DNA of 64,000 nucleotides from Acidimicrobiales bacterium (GTDB taxonomy: Bacteria; Actinomycetota; Acidimicrobiia; Acidimicrobiales; MedAcidi-G1): the NCBI GenBank assembly GCA_029577135.1, contig JARQPW010000011.1:1-64000 (forward strand). Reading direction: 5' to 3'. The translations under genes and the position numbers were made by a program. Of this stretch, positions 29,193 to 39,641 are shown one piece after another. The notes beneath the pieces are model-generated. The model searched no databases. It was not told the DNA's origin and worked only from the letters and a program-made list of their open reading frames with translations. Position 1 is the stretch's first letter. The number at the start of each line of letters is the position of its first letter.

Positions 29193-30047
29193 CTACTGGT
29201 CGCGAAGGAACCTCTCCAACTCGGCGGCCAGGTCCTCGCCCGACGGCAGGCGTGAACGGGGGTCGTGGAGGTCGTCGTAGATGGCCTCCAACTTCTCGAG
29301 CATGGTGACGTGCTCGGGATCACGGGCCACCATCTCGTCCAGCCGGGTCCGGGCGGCCAGCGCCCGTTCCGTGACCGGCGTGAGGTCGATCTTCACCCCG
29401 GCCAGTGTGGCGAGCCCCGTCAGGAGCGCCTCGGTGGCCGGTGCGAACGAGGTGGCCGACAGGTAGTGGGGGACCTGCGCCCACAGGCCGAGCGCCTCGA
29501 TCCCGGCGGCGGTGGCGGCGGCCTCGATCGCCGCCTGGGCGCCCGCAGGCACCTCGAGGGAGGCGGTGAGGAATTCGAGGCGGTCGGTCAAGTCTGCCGA
29601 GCCCGCCGTGCAGGCAAGTCGTATGGGACGGGTATGGGGCACCGCCGCCGGATAGGCCCCCAGGCCGATGACCAGAGACACGTCCAGGCGATCGCACAAC
29701 CCGAGCACCGCATCGGCGAAGGCCCGCCACTCGTGGTCCGGTTCGGCTCCGTGGAGCAGGAGGACGTCACGGCCCTCGACGTGGTCCAGCAGGCGCAACT
29801 CGATGGTGGGCCAATCGAGCCCCCGGCTCACGCCGTCGACGAGGTTCAGGGTCGGCCGGCGGGCCCGGTGGTCGAGGAGGCGGTCCGTGTCGAAGCGTCC
29901 GATCGTGTGGCCATCGCCGGTCAGCAGATGGGAGCGGACCTCACCGGCGGCGCCGGCGGCGTCGATCCAGCCGTCGAGGACCAGGACCAGCACCGTCCGC
30001 TCAAGGTCCGGGGGGTCGAAGAACTCGACCAGGTCGTGCCCGCTCAT
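29193..30047 (-). CDS. PAC2-family protein
   Basis: 284 residues. N-terminal FFDPPDLERTVLVLVLDGWI and the middle VIGLGAYPAAVPHTRP match the PAC2 (proteasome assembly chaperone 2-like) family common in actinobacteria; the C-terminal 70 residues are helical and charged (ERALAARTRLDEMV). Biochemical role unknown. Its ATG at 30047 overlaps the stop of the upstream kinase gene (ATGA), so the two form one unit. Confidence 0.82.
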   Translation of the reverse strand: MSGHDLVEFFDPPDLERTVLVLVLDGWIDAAGAAGEVRSHLLTGDGHTIGRFDTDRLLDHRARRPTLNLVDGVSRGLDWPTIELRLLDHVEGRDVLLLHGAEPDHEWRAFADAVLGLCDRLDVSLVIGLGAYPAAVPHTRPIRLACTAGSADLTDRLEFLTASLEVPAGAQAAIEAAATAAGIEALGLWAQVPHYLSATSFAPATEALLTGLATLAGVKIDLTPVTERALAARTRLDEMVARDPEHVTMLEKLEAIYDDLHDPRSRLPSGEDLAAELERFLRDQ

Positions 30048-31072
30048 GGGAGCCTCCCGGCACATTCGGCAGCGAGGTCGGCGAGGGCGAGCACCCGGTC
30101 TCCGAAAAGGCGAGTCAGGTCCGGGTCTGCGTCACCCATCACCCCTGCCTCGTAGCGGGCGTACACGCCCTCCACGATGCAGGCGGTGCGCCAGTGGGCG
30201 AACGCCAGGTAGAAGTCGAGGTGGGCGAGGTCCCGGTCACTGTGCGACGCATAGAGCCCACACACCTCGTCGGCAGGCGGGTAGCCCTCCGCCGAGGTGT
30301 TGAGCGGAACGGCACCTGCAGTCCGCTGGTCGCCATAGGCGATCATGGCGGCCAGGTCCGCCAGGACGTCTCCAAGCGTGCAGAGCTCCCAGTCCAGGAC
30401 CGCTGCCACGCCACCGTCGGGGCGCATCATGCAGTTGTCCAGCCGGTAGTCACCGTGCACGATCCCGACGCCCTGCTGATCGGGAACGCGGGCGGTGAGC
30501 CGTTCGTGGACCTCAAGCACCTGCGGGATGTCCCGGGTGGTCGACTGCTCGAACTGTGAGCGCCAGCGCTTCAACTGCCGCTCGATGTACCCCTCGCGTC
30601 GTGCGAAGTCGCCCAGACCGACGGCGTCCACGTCAAGGCCGTGCAGGCGGGCGAGCACCTCGACGAGCGACCCGCCCATGCGAGCGAGCAGCGACGGGTC
30701 GAGCGCCGAGGCGTCCTCGAAGGTACGAACAACCATGCCCTCGACGAACTCCATGACGTAGAAGGGTGCCCCGTTGACCGCCTCGTCCCCACACAGGCCA
30801 ATGATGCCCGGGACCGGAACGTCGCTGTCGGCGAGGGCGCTGATGATCCGGTGCTCCCTTGCCATGTCGTGGGCGGTGGCGAGGACATGGCCCAGGGGGG
30901 GCCGGCGCAGAACCCAGCGGCCGCCGGCCTCGTCCGACACGGTGAAGGTGAGGTTGGAGCGGCCACCGACGATCTGCTCGAAGGCCAGCGTCCCGGCGAC
31001 GTCGAGGTGGTCCTCGAACCAGTGTTGCAGGTTCGCTGCGTCCACGCCCTGCGCCGTCGCTCCACCGGTCAT
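30044..31072 (-). CDS. Phosphotransferase of the APH / ACAD10-11 N-terminal type
   Basis: 342 residues with a protein-kinase-like fold. Catalytic loop H206-G-D208-YRLDN213 and metal aspartate D227 in AAVLDWELCTLGDVLADLA. The N-terminal part (FEQIVGGRSNLTFTVSDEAG, WVLRRPPLGHVLATAHDM) is that of the family related to the kinase domain of ACAD10/11, which in animals phosphorylates hydroxyacyl-CoA. An acyl-CoA-linked substrate is therefore likely, aminoglycosides unlikely. Forms an operon with the PAC2 gene. Confidence 0.85.
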   Translation of the reverse strand: MTGGATAQGVDAANLQHWFEDHLDVAGTLAFEQIVGGRSNLTFTVSDEAGGRWVLRRPPLGHVLATAHDMAREHRIISALADSDVPVPGIIGLCGDEAVNGAPFYVMEFVEGMVVRTFEDASALDPSLLARMGGSLVEVLARLHGLDVDAVGLGDFARREGYIERQLKRWRSQFEQSTTRDIPQVLEVHERLTARVPDQQGVGIVHGDYRLDNCMMRPDGGVAAVLDWELCTLGDVLADLAAMIAYGDQRTAGAVPLNTSAEGYPPADEVCGLYASHSDRDLAHLDFYLAFAHWRTACIVEGVYARYEAGVMGDADPDLTRLFGDRVLALADLAAECAGRLP

Positions 31073-31080
31073 GGCGGGGC

Positions 31081-31086
31081 ACGGTA
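31081..31086 (-). promoter_or_regulatory. -10 box TACCGT of the phosphotransferase gene
   Basis: Minus-strand TACCGT 8 nt before ATG 31072. Confidence 0.45.
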
Positions 31087-31163
31087 GTGGAGCCTCCGGG
31101 GTGGCTCCCTACCCTGAACGGCGAAGCCCCCGCCCCGCCGCTCCGGAGACGAGAGACGAGCCC

Positions 31164-31898
31164 ATGGACGTCACCGACGCCACCTTCCAGACCGAGGTCC
31201 TCGACCGCTCGGCACAGGTGCCCGTCGTGGTCGACCTGTGGGCCCCCTGGTGTGGACCCTGCACCCAGTTGGGACCGATCCTCGAGAAGGTCGTCGGCGA
31301 GACCGGGGGCCGGGTCGTCCTCGCCAAGGTGAACGTCGACGAGAACCCCGGGATCGCCCAGGCCTTCCAGGCCCAGTCCATCCCCGCCGTCCACGCCATC
31401 GTCGACGGCCGCCCGGCCGACTCCTTCATGGGGGCACAGGGTGAGCCATTCGTACGGGACTTCGTCAACCGCCTCCTGCCGGCGGAGGAGGCCTCGGAGC
31501 TCGGACCCCTGCCGGCGGAGCAGCCCTCGGAGCTCGAACGCCTGCTGGCGGCCGGAGACGAGGCCTCCCTGCGGTCGGCGCTCGAGGCCGAGTCCGACCA
31601 CCCGGAGGCCACCGTCGCCCTCGCCGCCCTCCTGGTCGAACGCGACGGGCCCGACGACCGCGACGAGGCACTCGCCCTGATCGCCCGCATCCCGGAGACC
31701 CCCGAGACCCGCCACCTGGCGGCGCTGGCCCGCACCGAGCCGATCGACGACATCGAGGGCCGGCTGGGCGAACTCCTGGCCTCGGTGAAGTCGGACGACG
31801 AAGCCCGACAGACCTACGTCGACCTACTGGACATCCTCGGCCCCGAGGATCCCCGCACCGCCGAGTGGCGGCGACGGCTCACCTCGGCGCTGTTCTGA
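31164..31898 (+). CDS. Thioredoxin with C-terminal TPR region (CnoX/YbbN-like)
   Basis: 244 residues. Thioredoxin domain with the redox site W29-C30-G-P-C33 and the cis-proline segment AQSIPAVHAIVDG, then a helical TPR-like part from about 120 (LERLLAAGDEASLRSALEAE and on). This architecture is that of chaperedoxin CnoX/YbbN, which protects unfolded proteins. A 33-bp imperfect repeat in the linker encodes LPAEEASELGP / LPAEQPSELER. Unlike the leaderless genes it has a GGAGACGAGAG Shine-Dalgarno and a possible TACCCT promoter at 31111. Confidence 0.9.
   Translation: MDVTDATFQTEVLDRSAQVPVVVDLWAPWCGPCTQLGPILEKVVGETGGRVVLAKVNVDENPGIAQAFQAQSIPAVHAIVDGRPADSFMGAQGEPFVRDFVNRLLPAEEASELGPLPAEQPSELERLLAAGDEASLRSALEAESDHPEATVALAALLVERDGPDDRDEALALIARIPETPETRHLAALARTEPIDDIEGRLGELLASVKSDDEARQTYVDLLDILGPEDPRTAEWRRRLTSALF
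31476..31541 (+). repeat. 33-bp imperfect duplication inside the thioredoxin-TPR gene
   Basis: Two copies with a period of 33 nt (11 codons) between the thioredoxin and TPR domains; a slippage product that lengthens the linker in frame. Confidence 0.6.
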
Positions 31899-32049
31899 GT
31901 AGGTTCCCCCTGGCACTTCACCCCCAGGTCCAGCTTCTGAACATACTTCCCTGACTCGGCGTCCCCCGGGCCGTCCACGCACGGCTTCCCCGCCTGCCTG
32001 ATAGCCGGCCCTCATGCCGGCGTCCACCGGCCAATCCGGGAGGTGCACC

Positions 32050-32694
32050 GTGCCCGTCTTTCCACCCGCCGAGGGCGGCCCCCTGCGCCGGCGGGTCTCG
32101 GACTTCTTCTTCGAGCACCCGCTGGACGCCCGTCGCCTGGTCGCCGCCGGATCGGCACTCGTCCTCGTCGCCGTCCTCGGCGCCGTGGCCTGGCCCCGCC
32201 CGGCCGACGACCTCCCCACGCACCTCCCGTTCGTCACGATCCCGCCCAGCACCACCACGATGTCCGCAGAGGTCGTGGTCCACGTCGCCGGGGCCGTGCT
32301 CCGGCCGGGCCTCTACCACCGCCCGGCCGGCGACCGGGTTGCCGACCTCCTCGAAGCCGCCGGAGGGCCGCTCGACGAGGCCGACCTCGACCGGCTGAAC
32401 CTCGCCGAGCCGCTCATGGACGGCATCCGGATCTGGGTGCCCTCGGTCGATGAGCCCCAGGACCCGCTCCCGACCCCGGAGGCCGGCACCGGCCCCGTGG
32501 ACCTCAACCGGGCCTCGGCCGCCCAGCTCGAGTCCCTGACCGGCGTTGGGCCGTCGTTGGCGGCTGCGATCCTCGACTACCGCGGGCGCTTCGGCCCGTT
32601 CGGCTCGGTCGACGACCTCCTCGCCGTCTCCGGCATCGGACCGGCCAAGTTGGCCGGCCTCCGTGAGCAGGTCCGGGTCGCACCGACGGGATGA
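32050..32694 (+). CDS. comEA: ComEA-like competence protein (SLBB + helix-hairpin-helix)
   Basis: DNA-binding protein at the outer face of the membrane in transformation. 214 residues from GTG 32050. Membrane helix at about 30-48, SLBB domain (VVVHVAGAVLRPGLYHRPAG) and a C-terminal helix-hairpin-helix pair (PVDLNRASAAQLESLTGVGP, LLAVSGIGPAKLAGLREQ). A strong GGGAGG Shine-Dalgarno 7 nt upstream supports GTG 32050; an in-frame ATG at 32014 has a poor TAGCCG box 6 nt before it and is the alternative. Overlaps comEC (ATGA). Confidence 0.9.
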   Translation: MPVFPPAEGGPLRRRVSDFFFEHPLDARRLVAAGSALVLVAVLGAVAWPRPADDLPTHLPFVTIPPSTTTMSAEVVVHVAGAVLRPGLYHRPAGDRVADLLEAAGGPLDEADLDRLNLAEPLMDGIRIWVPSVDEPQDPLPTPEAGTGPVDLNRASAAQLESLTGVGPSLAAAILDYRGRFGPFGSVDDLLAVSGIGPAKLAGLREQVRVAPTG

Positions 32695-34442
32695 CCCCGC
32701 CCCTGCTGCTGGTGGGGGTGCTGGCCGGTGCGTTCCTGGCGCACCCCCTCGATACGCCCACGCTCCTGGTGGCGGCCGTCCTCGCAACGGTGTGGCGGAT
32801 GCTCGGCGGCCGCACCCTCTTCGTCCTCGTGCTTGTACTCGGGCTCCTTGCCGGGGCATCGGCCGACCGGGCCTGGCGCGGAACTATCGACCCACGTCGG
32901 GGGCCCGTGACCGGAATCGTGCGACTGCTCACTGACCCGCGACCGCTGCCCGGCGGAGGCTGGCGAGTTGAGATCCGCGTCGACGGACACCGATACGACG
33001 CCGAGTTCCCGCCGCGGGCGGCGCCGGTCGGCGACCTCCTTGCGGGGGAGGGGATCGTGGTGGCAGGGGACCTCGACGGCGACCCCTGGCACTGGCAGCG
33101 AATCCGCCACGTGGAGGGAACCCTCGAGGTGGCGAGCGTCGGCCGGATCCTGCCCGCTGGCCCTCTCCACCGACTTGCCAACACCCTGAGGCGCACCCTC
33201 GGGAGGGGGACGGCACCGCTGTCATCCGAGCAGGCGTCGCTCCTGACCGGACTGGTTCTCGGCGACGACCGGGGCCAGGCCGACCGGACGGCCGACGACT
33301 TCCGGGCCGCCGGCCTGGGGCACCTCCTCGCCGTCTCCGGCCAGAACGTGGCGCTCGTCGTGGCGGCCGCCGGCCCGTTGCTCCGACGGCTCCGCTTCCG
33401 GACGCGCCTCCCGGTCACCCTCCTGCTCCTGGCATTCTTCGCCCTGGTCACCCGCTTCGAGCCCTCCGTCCTCCGGGCGACCGTGATGGCCGGGGGCTGC
33501 GCCACGATCGCGGCCAGGGGCCGTGAGGCCGACGGACTGCGGCTTCTCTGCCTCACCGTCGTGGGACTGCTCCTGGTCGACCCGCTCCTGGTGCACCGGG
33601 CAGCCTTCCAACTGTCGGTGGCCGCCTGCGCCGGGATCCTCCTCGGGTCGGCGGCACTGGCGGACCTCCTGCCCGGGCCGCGACCACTCCGGGAGGCGGC
33701 GGCGGTGACGCTTGCCGCCCAGTCGGCCGTTGCGCCCCTCCTGCTCCTCCTCTTCGGCCCGGTGCCGGTGGCGGCACTGCCGGCCAACCTGTTGGCCGCC
33801 CCCGTTGCCGGACCACTGATGGTCTGGGGCCTGACCGGGGGCCTCCTCGCGGGCGTGGTCGGACCACCCCTCGACGGCCTGCTCCACGTGCCCTCGGGGC
33901 TCGGCCTCGGTTGGATCGGCGGAATGGCCGCCTGGGCCGGTCGACACCCGATCGGGCTGCTCGGCGGACCGGTGGCCCTGGCGACGTCGGTGCTCGTCGC
34001 CGGTGCCGTCCTCTGCGCCCGACGCTCGGCCCGGCGGGCGGGCCACCTGGCGCTCCTGCTGCTCGGAGCGATCCTGGTGGCGAGCGCCCACTCGGCCTGG
34101 ACCTCGGTGCCGGGGACGGGAGCCGTGGGCGGACTCCGCATCCTCGACGACGCAGGAACCGTCATCGTCGTCGACGAGTTCCGGTCCACCGAGCGCCTCC
34201 TCGCCGACCTGCGCCGCATCGGGGTCCGGGCACCGTCGTTGTTCGTGTTCCGGGCGGTGATCCCGCCGCAGGTGGCAGCAGCGCTCGGCGAGCGGTTCCC
34301 CGGAGCGGCACTCTGGGGCCCACCCGGTTCGACGGGCGCCCTCTCACCGCCCCCGGGCACGGTGATCCGTGTGGGAGGGGAGTCCTGGCAGGTCGACCCC
34401 CTCGGCGGCCACCTCACCGTTCGGCGACGACCGGAGTCGTGA
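32691..34442 (+). CDS. comEC: ComEC-like DNA uptake channel
   Basis: 583 residues, polytopic. The OB-like N-terminal region (about 60-150) is followed by the competence domain with LTGLVLGDDRGQ and GLGHLLAVSGQNVALVVAAAG, the family signature. The C-terminal region after the last helices is short (about 110 residues, LRILDDAGTVIVVDEFRSTE) and lacks the HxHxDH metal motif of the nuclease-like domain, so it is a reduced version. Starts in the comEA stop and ends before the leaderless folP2-like gene. Confidence 0.9.
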   Translation: MTPPLLLVGVLAGAFLAHPLDTPTLLVAAVLATVWRMLGGRTLFVLVLVLGLLAGASADRAWRGTIDPRRGPVTGIVRLLTDPRPLPGGGWRVEIRVDGHRYDAEFPPRAAPVGDLLAGEGIVVAGDLDGDPWHWQRIRHVEGTLEVASVGRILPAGPLHRLANTLRRTLGRGTAPLSSEQASLLTGLVLGDDRGQADRTADDFRAAGLGHLLAVSGQNVALVVAAAGPLLRRLRFRTRLPVTLLLLAFFALVTRFEPSVLRATVMAGGCATIAARGREADGLRLLCLTVVGLLLVDPLLVHRAAFQLSVAACAGILLGSAALADLLPGPRPLREAAAVTLAAQSAVAPLLLLLFGPVPVAALPANLLAAPVAGPLMVWGLTGGLLAGVVGPPLDGLLHVPSGLGLGWIGGMAAWAGRHPIGLLGGPVALATSVLVAGAVLCARRSARRAGHLALLLLGAILVASAHSAWTSVPGTGAVGGLRILDDAGTVIVVDEFRSTERLLADLRRIGVRAPSLFVFRAVIPPQVAAALGERFPGAALWGPPGSTGALSPPPGTVIRVGGESWQVDPLGGHLTVRRRPES

Positions 34443-34478
34443 GGCAGCCGTGGTCGGACCTCGGTCACCCCTGCCGTG

Positions 34479-34484
34479 TACCGT
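34479..34484 (+). promoter_or_regulatory. -10 box TACCGT of the folP2-like gene
   Basis: TACCGT 7 nt before GTG 34492; decides the start. Confidence 0.45.
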
Positions 34485-34491
34485 CGCCGAC

Positions 34492-35352
34492 GTGATCCTG
34501 GAGTTGGGCCCCGAGCACGTCGTCGACATCACGCACCGGTCCGTCGTGATGGCCATCCTCAACCGCACCACCGACTCCTTCTTCGACCAGGGTCGCCACT
34601 GGGACTTCGACGACTTCCTCCGACTGGCCGAGCGGCAGGTCGCCGAAGGAGCCGACGTCCTCGACGTCGGGGGGATCCGGGCCGCCCCCGGAGCCGAGGT
34701 CACCGCCGCCGCCGAGGCCAACCGCGTCGTGCCGGCGGTCGAGGCTCTCCGGGAGCGCTTCGACCTGCCCATCTCGGTCGACACCTTCCGCGGGTCGGTT
34801 GTCGAGGAGGCACTGGCGGCCGGCGCCTGCATCGGCAACGACATCAGCGGCTTCGCCGACCCCACCTTCCTGGCGGTCTGTGCACGGCACGGAGCCTCGG
34901 TTGTCGCCACCCATGTCCGGATCGGCCCCCGGATCGCCGACCCGGATCCGCACTACGAAGACCTCCGTTGCGAGGTCCGGGACTTCCTCGCCGAGCGCGG
35001 CCGCTGGGCGGAGGCCGCCGGGATCCCGAGGAGTCGCATCATGCTGGACGCCGGTCTCGACCTCGGGAAGACGCCGGCGATGTCCGCCGAACTACTCCGC
35101 CACTCCGGGGACCTCGCAACGCTGGGCTACCCGGTCCTGCTCTCGGCATCCAACAAGGGCTTCCTCGGGGCGCTCGTCGGAACCGAGGTGGACGACCGGC
35201 GCGAGGCGACCTGGGCGGCGCATGCTCTCGGGATCGGCGCCGGCTGCCGGATCCTGCGGGTGCACGACGTGCGGGGTGCCCGGCGGGTTGCCGACCTGAT
35301 GGCTGCAATGCTCGCCGAGGACGAGGGTGCGGCCCGGGAGTCGGTCGGATGA
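34492..35352 (+). CDS. folP2: Dihydropteroate synthase homologue of the FolP2 type
   Basis: 286 residues with the TIM-barrel DHPS plan, but the motifs are altered: MAILNRTTDSFFD (usual MGILNVTPDSFSD), DVLDVGGIRAAPGAE (usual DIGGESTRPGA) and LSASNKGFLG (usual SRKGFIG). These are the changes seen in mycobacterial FolP2, which is reported to lack DHPS activity. So it may not make dihydropteroate. Overlaps holA by ATGA. A true FolP would be expected elsewhere in the genome. Confidence 0.82.
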   Translation: MILELGPEHVVDITHRSVVMAILNRTTDSFFDQGRHWDFDDFLRLAERQVAEGADVLDVGGIRAAPGAEVTAAAEANRVVPAVEALRERFDLPISVDTFRGSVVEEALAAGACIGNDISGFADPTFLAVCARHGASVVATHVRIGPRIADPDPHYEDLRCEVRDFLAERGRWAEAAGIPRSRIMLDAGLDLGKTPAMSAELLRHSGDLATLGYPVLLSASNKGFLGALVGTEVDDRREATWAAHALGIGAGCRILRVHDVRGARRVADLMAAMLAEDEGAARESVG

Positions 35353-36368
35353 CCGTGCCGGTCGTCCTGATCACCGGTGAGGAGGAGGTCCTCGTCGGTG
35401 AGGCCGTCCGAGCGGCCGTCGAAGCGGCCCTCGAGGGCGAAGACCGGTCGCTCGCCCTCGAGGAACTCGACGAATCGCACTACCGCCTCGAGGAGGACGG
35501 CGACTTCTCGTCCTCACGCCTCCTCGACGCAGCACGCACCCCCGCCTTCCTCACCGGCCGGCGGGTCGTCGTCGGTCGCCACCTCGGGCGGTTCGGCACC
35601 AAGGAGGAGGTGGCCCCGCTCGTCGGCCTACTCGCCGAAGGGCTGACGGACACCCGCCTCGTGCTGGTCTGGGAGCGGGGCGTCGACCCGAGGCAGCAGA
35701 AGCTCAACCGGGTCCCGAAGTCGTTAGAGGAGGCCGTAGTCGCCGCCGGCGGACGGGTCCAGCAGTGCTTGGTGGGGCGTGGCCGGGAAGCAGACTCCTG
35801 GCTGGCCTCCCGACTCGAGGCCGCCGAGGTTCGCCTCGACGGTAGGGCCAGGGCGCTCGTCGCCGAACGGGTGGGAGAGGATCGCTCCCGAGTGGTCGGC
35901 CTCCTCGAGACGCTGACGGCGGTCTTCGGACCCGGCGCAGAGGTCGGTGCCGACGACGTGGCCCCCTACCTCGGCGGCGCCGGACAGGTGCCGCCCTGGG
36001 AACTCACGGATGCCATCGACGCCGGAGACATGACCAGGGCCATCGACCGGCTACACCGGATGATGGATGCGGGGGGCCGGCACCCGTTGGGGATCCTCGC
36101 CACCCTCCACGGGCACTACGCCCAACTGCTCCGCCTCGACGGTTCCGGCATCGGCGACGAGAAGGGTGCGGCCGAGGTCCTCGGCATCAAGGGCTTCCCG
36201 GCCAAGAAGGCCCTGACGGTCAGCCGCCGCATGGGTAACGAGCGGATCACGGGGGCGATCCGCCTGTTGTCCGATGCCGACCTGGACCTCAGGGGACGGA
36301 CGGGCTGGCCGCCGGAACTGGTCGCCGAGGTGCTGGTCGCCCGTCTGGCGAGCATGAACCGCCGCTAG
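35349..36368 (+). CDS. holA: DNA polymerase III subunit delta
   Basis: Clamp-loader subunit that opens the beta clamp. 339 residues. N-terminal AAA-like part with VVLITGEEEVLVGEAVRAAV and RTPAFLTGRRVVVGRHLGRF, and a C-terminal helical collar ending GRTGWPPELVAEVLVARLAS. Sequence similarity in this family is low, but length, start motif and position before rpsT (a conserved holA-rpsT-lepA arrangement) agree. Starts in the folP2-like stop codon. Confidence 0.9.
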   Translation: MTVPVVLITGEEEVLVGEAVRAAVEAALEGEDRSLALEELDESHYRLEEDGDFSSSRLLDAARTPAFLTGRRVVVGRHLGRFGTKEEVAPLVGLLAEGLTDTRLVLVWERGVDPRQQKLNRVPKSLEEAVVAAGGRVQQCLVGRGREADSWLASRLEAAEVRLDGRARALVAERVGEDRSRVVGLLETLTAVFGPGAEVGADDVAPYLGGAGQVPPWELTDAIDAGDMTRAIDRLHRMMDAGGRHPLGILATLHGHYAQLLRLDGSGIGDEKGAAEVLGIKGFPAKKALTVSRRMGNERITGAIRLLSDADLDLRGRTGWPPELVAEVLVARLASMNRR

Positions 36369-36400
36369 CGATCCGGTGCAGGGGACCGGGGCCCCCGGCG

Positions 36401-36649
36401 TCAGGCGCCGAGGGCGTTGATGCGCTTCTGGAGTCGGGACTTCTGACGCGCCGCAGCGTTGGCGTGGATGACGCCCTTGGCTGCGGCCGTGTCGATGCGC
36501 CTCATGGCTGCGGCCAAATCGTCGGTACCGCCCTCGCCGGCCTCGGCGGCGGCAACGGCGGCCTTGGTGCGGGTGCGCAGTTCGGCGCGCACCGTGCGGT
36601 TCCGCAGCCGGCGCTTCTCATTCTGGATGTTCCGCTTGTTGTTGGCCAC
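36401..36649 (-). CDS. rpsT: 30S ribosomal protein S20
   Basis: Binds 16S rRNA early in assembly. 82 residues, [20 protein letters not shown], then a long basic helix ending [23 protein letters not shown] start at 36649. It is convergent with holA and divergent from lepA, the usual arrangement. Confidence 0.96.
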   Translation of the reverse strand: MANNKRNIQNEKRRLRNRTVRAELRTRTKAAVAAAEAGEGGTDDLAAAMRRIDTAAAKGVIHANAAARQKSRLQKRINALGA

Positions 36650-36813
36650 GGGGGCGCAGGTCCTTCGTCTGGGGAGAATCTCGTCGGGTGCCGCCCAGCG
36701 GGGACGTCCCGTTCACGAACCGACGCCTTGTGCAACGGCGACCGCCAAGGCTAGCGGGAAGCGTCGGCAACACGGCGGGACAGGGGTCACGCGGTCAACG
36801 TCGCCGCTCCCGG

Positions 36814-36819
36814 TACCGT
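36814..36819 (+). promoter_or_regulatory. -10 box TACCGT of lepA
   Basis: TACCGT 9 nt before ATG 36829, no Shine-Dalgarno. Confidence 0.45.
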
Positions 36820-36828
36820 CAGCCGACG

Positions 36829-38613
<1,785 letters not shown>

Positions 38614-38628
38614 AAACTCGCCGCCCGG

Positions 38629-38634
38629 TAGCAT
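38629..38634 (+). promoter_or_regulatory. -10 box TAGCAT of hrcA-dnaJ
   Basis: TAGCAT 6 nt before ATG 38641. No CIRCE inverted repeat is present here. Confidence 0.45.
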
Positions 38635-38640
38635 CTGATC

Positions 38641-39639
38641 ATGCTCGAGGACCGCAAGGCCGTCATCCTGCGTGCGGTCGTCCAGGAATACATCGAGAGC
38701 GCCAACCCCGTCGGGTCCGGCCGCGTCGCCGACCGGTCCGGCATCGACGTCTCCACGGCGACGATCCGCAACGAACTGGTCCACCTCGAGGAAGAGGGCT
38801 TCCTCGTCCAGCCGCACACCTCGGCGGGTCGGATCCCCACCGAGAAGGCGTACCGCTTCTTCGTCGACGGCCTGTCCGGGACGGGCCGACTCGAGGCCGC
38901 CGACCGTGATCAAGTCAGCGCCTTCTTTGCCCGCTCGCACAGCGAGCTCGAGCTCATGCTCCGCGACACCAGCACCCTGCTCTCGGACCTGACCGGGAGC
39001 CCCGCAGTGGTCCTGGCGCCCGACCGCGACCACCAGGAGATCCGATCTCTCCAACTTGTCGGCCTCGGCCCGCACCTCGCCCTGCTCGTAATCGTGATGG
39101 CCAACGGCGCCGTCGAGAAGCTGGCCCTCGAGCTCACCGACGAGGTCCACGAGTCGACCCTCGCCATCGCCACCGCACACCTCTCCGGGGTGATGATCGG
39201 TCGCCACATGAGCGATGCCCCCGAGTCCCCGACGACTGGAGATGCCGCCGTCGACCATGTACTCGGCGCGACCCTGGCCCTGTTGGCCGATCGGGCGGCC
39301 GACCTCGAGGAAGCGTTCGTGGGCGGCGCAGCACGGGTCGCCGACGTCTTCGACGACGTCGGCCTCGTCCAGCAGGTGCTCGACGTCCTCGAACGCCAGT
39401 ACCTGGTCGTCGGCCTGCTCCGCGACGTGCTCGACCGCGGCCTGAGTGTCGCGATCGGCACCGAGACCCGGGTCGAGCCCCTCAGCGAGTGCTCACTCGT
39501 GGTCGCTCCCTACGAGGTCGACGGCGACATGGTCGGCTCGATCGCCGTCCTGGGCCCGACCCGCATGAACTATCCGCAGGCTTTGGCCACGGTCGCCGTG
39601 GTGAGCCGCCGGCTGGGCGACCGGTTGACCGAAGGCTGA
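38641..39639 (+). CDS. hrcA: Heat-inducible transcription repressor HrcA
   Basis: Represses groE/dnaK-type genes by binding CIRCE. 332 residues: winged helix at 1-75 ([25 protein letters not shown]), then [18 protein letters not shown], the family hallmark, a GAF-like domain with insert, and the end [20 protein letters not shown]. Precedes dnaJ by 2 nt. Since no CIRCE site lies before it, its targets are elsewhere. Confidence 0.96.
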   Translation: MLEDRKAVILRAVVQEYIESANPVGSGRVADRSGIDVSTATIRNELVHLEEEGFLVQPHTSAGRIPTEKAYRFFVDGLSGTGRLEAADRDQVSAFFARSHSELELMLRDTSTLLSDLTGSPAVVLAPDRDHQEIRSLQLVGLGPHLALLVIVMANGAVEKLALELTDEVHESTLAIATAHLSGVMIGRHMSDAPESPTTGDAAVDHVLGATLALLADRAADLEEAFVGGAARVADVFDDVGLVQQVLDVLERQYLVVGLLRDVLDRGLSVAIGTETRVEPLSECSLVVAPYEVDGDMVGSIAVLGPTRMNYPQALATVAVVSRRLGDRLTEG

Positions 39640-39641
39640 CC

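Noticed and set aside
38614-38640. CIRCE element before hrcA
   Set aside because: The 27-nt gap has no TTAGCACTC/GAGTGCTAA repeat.
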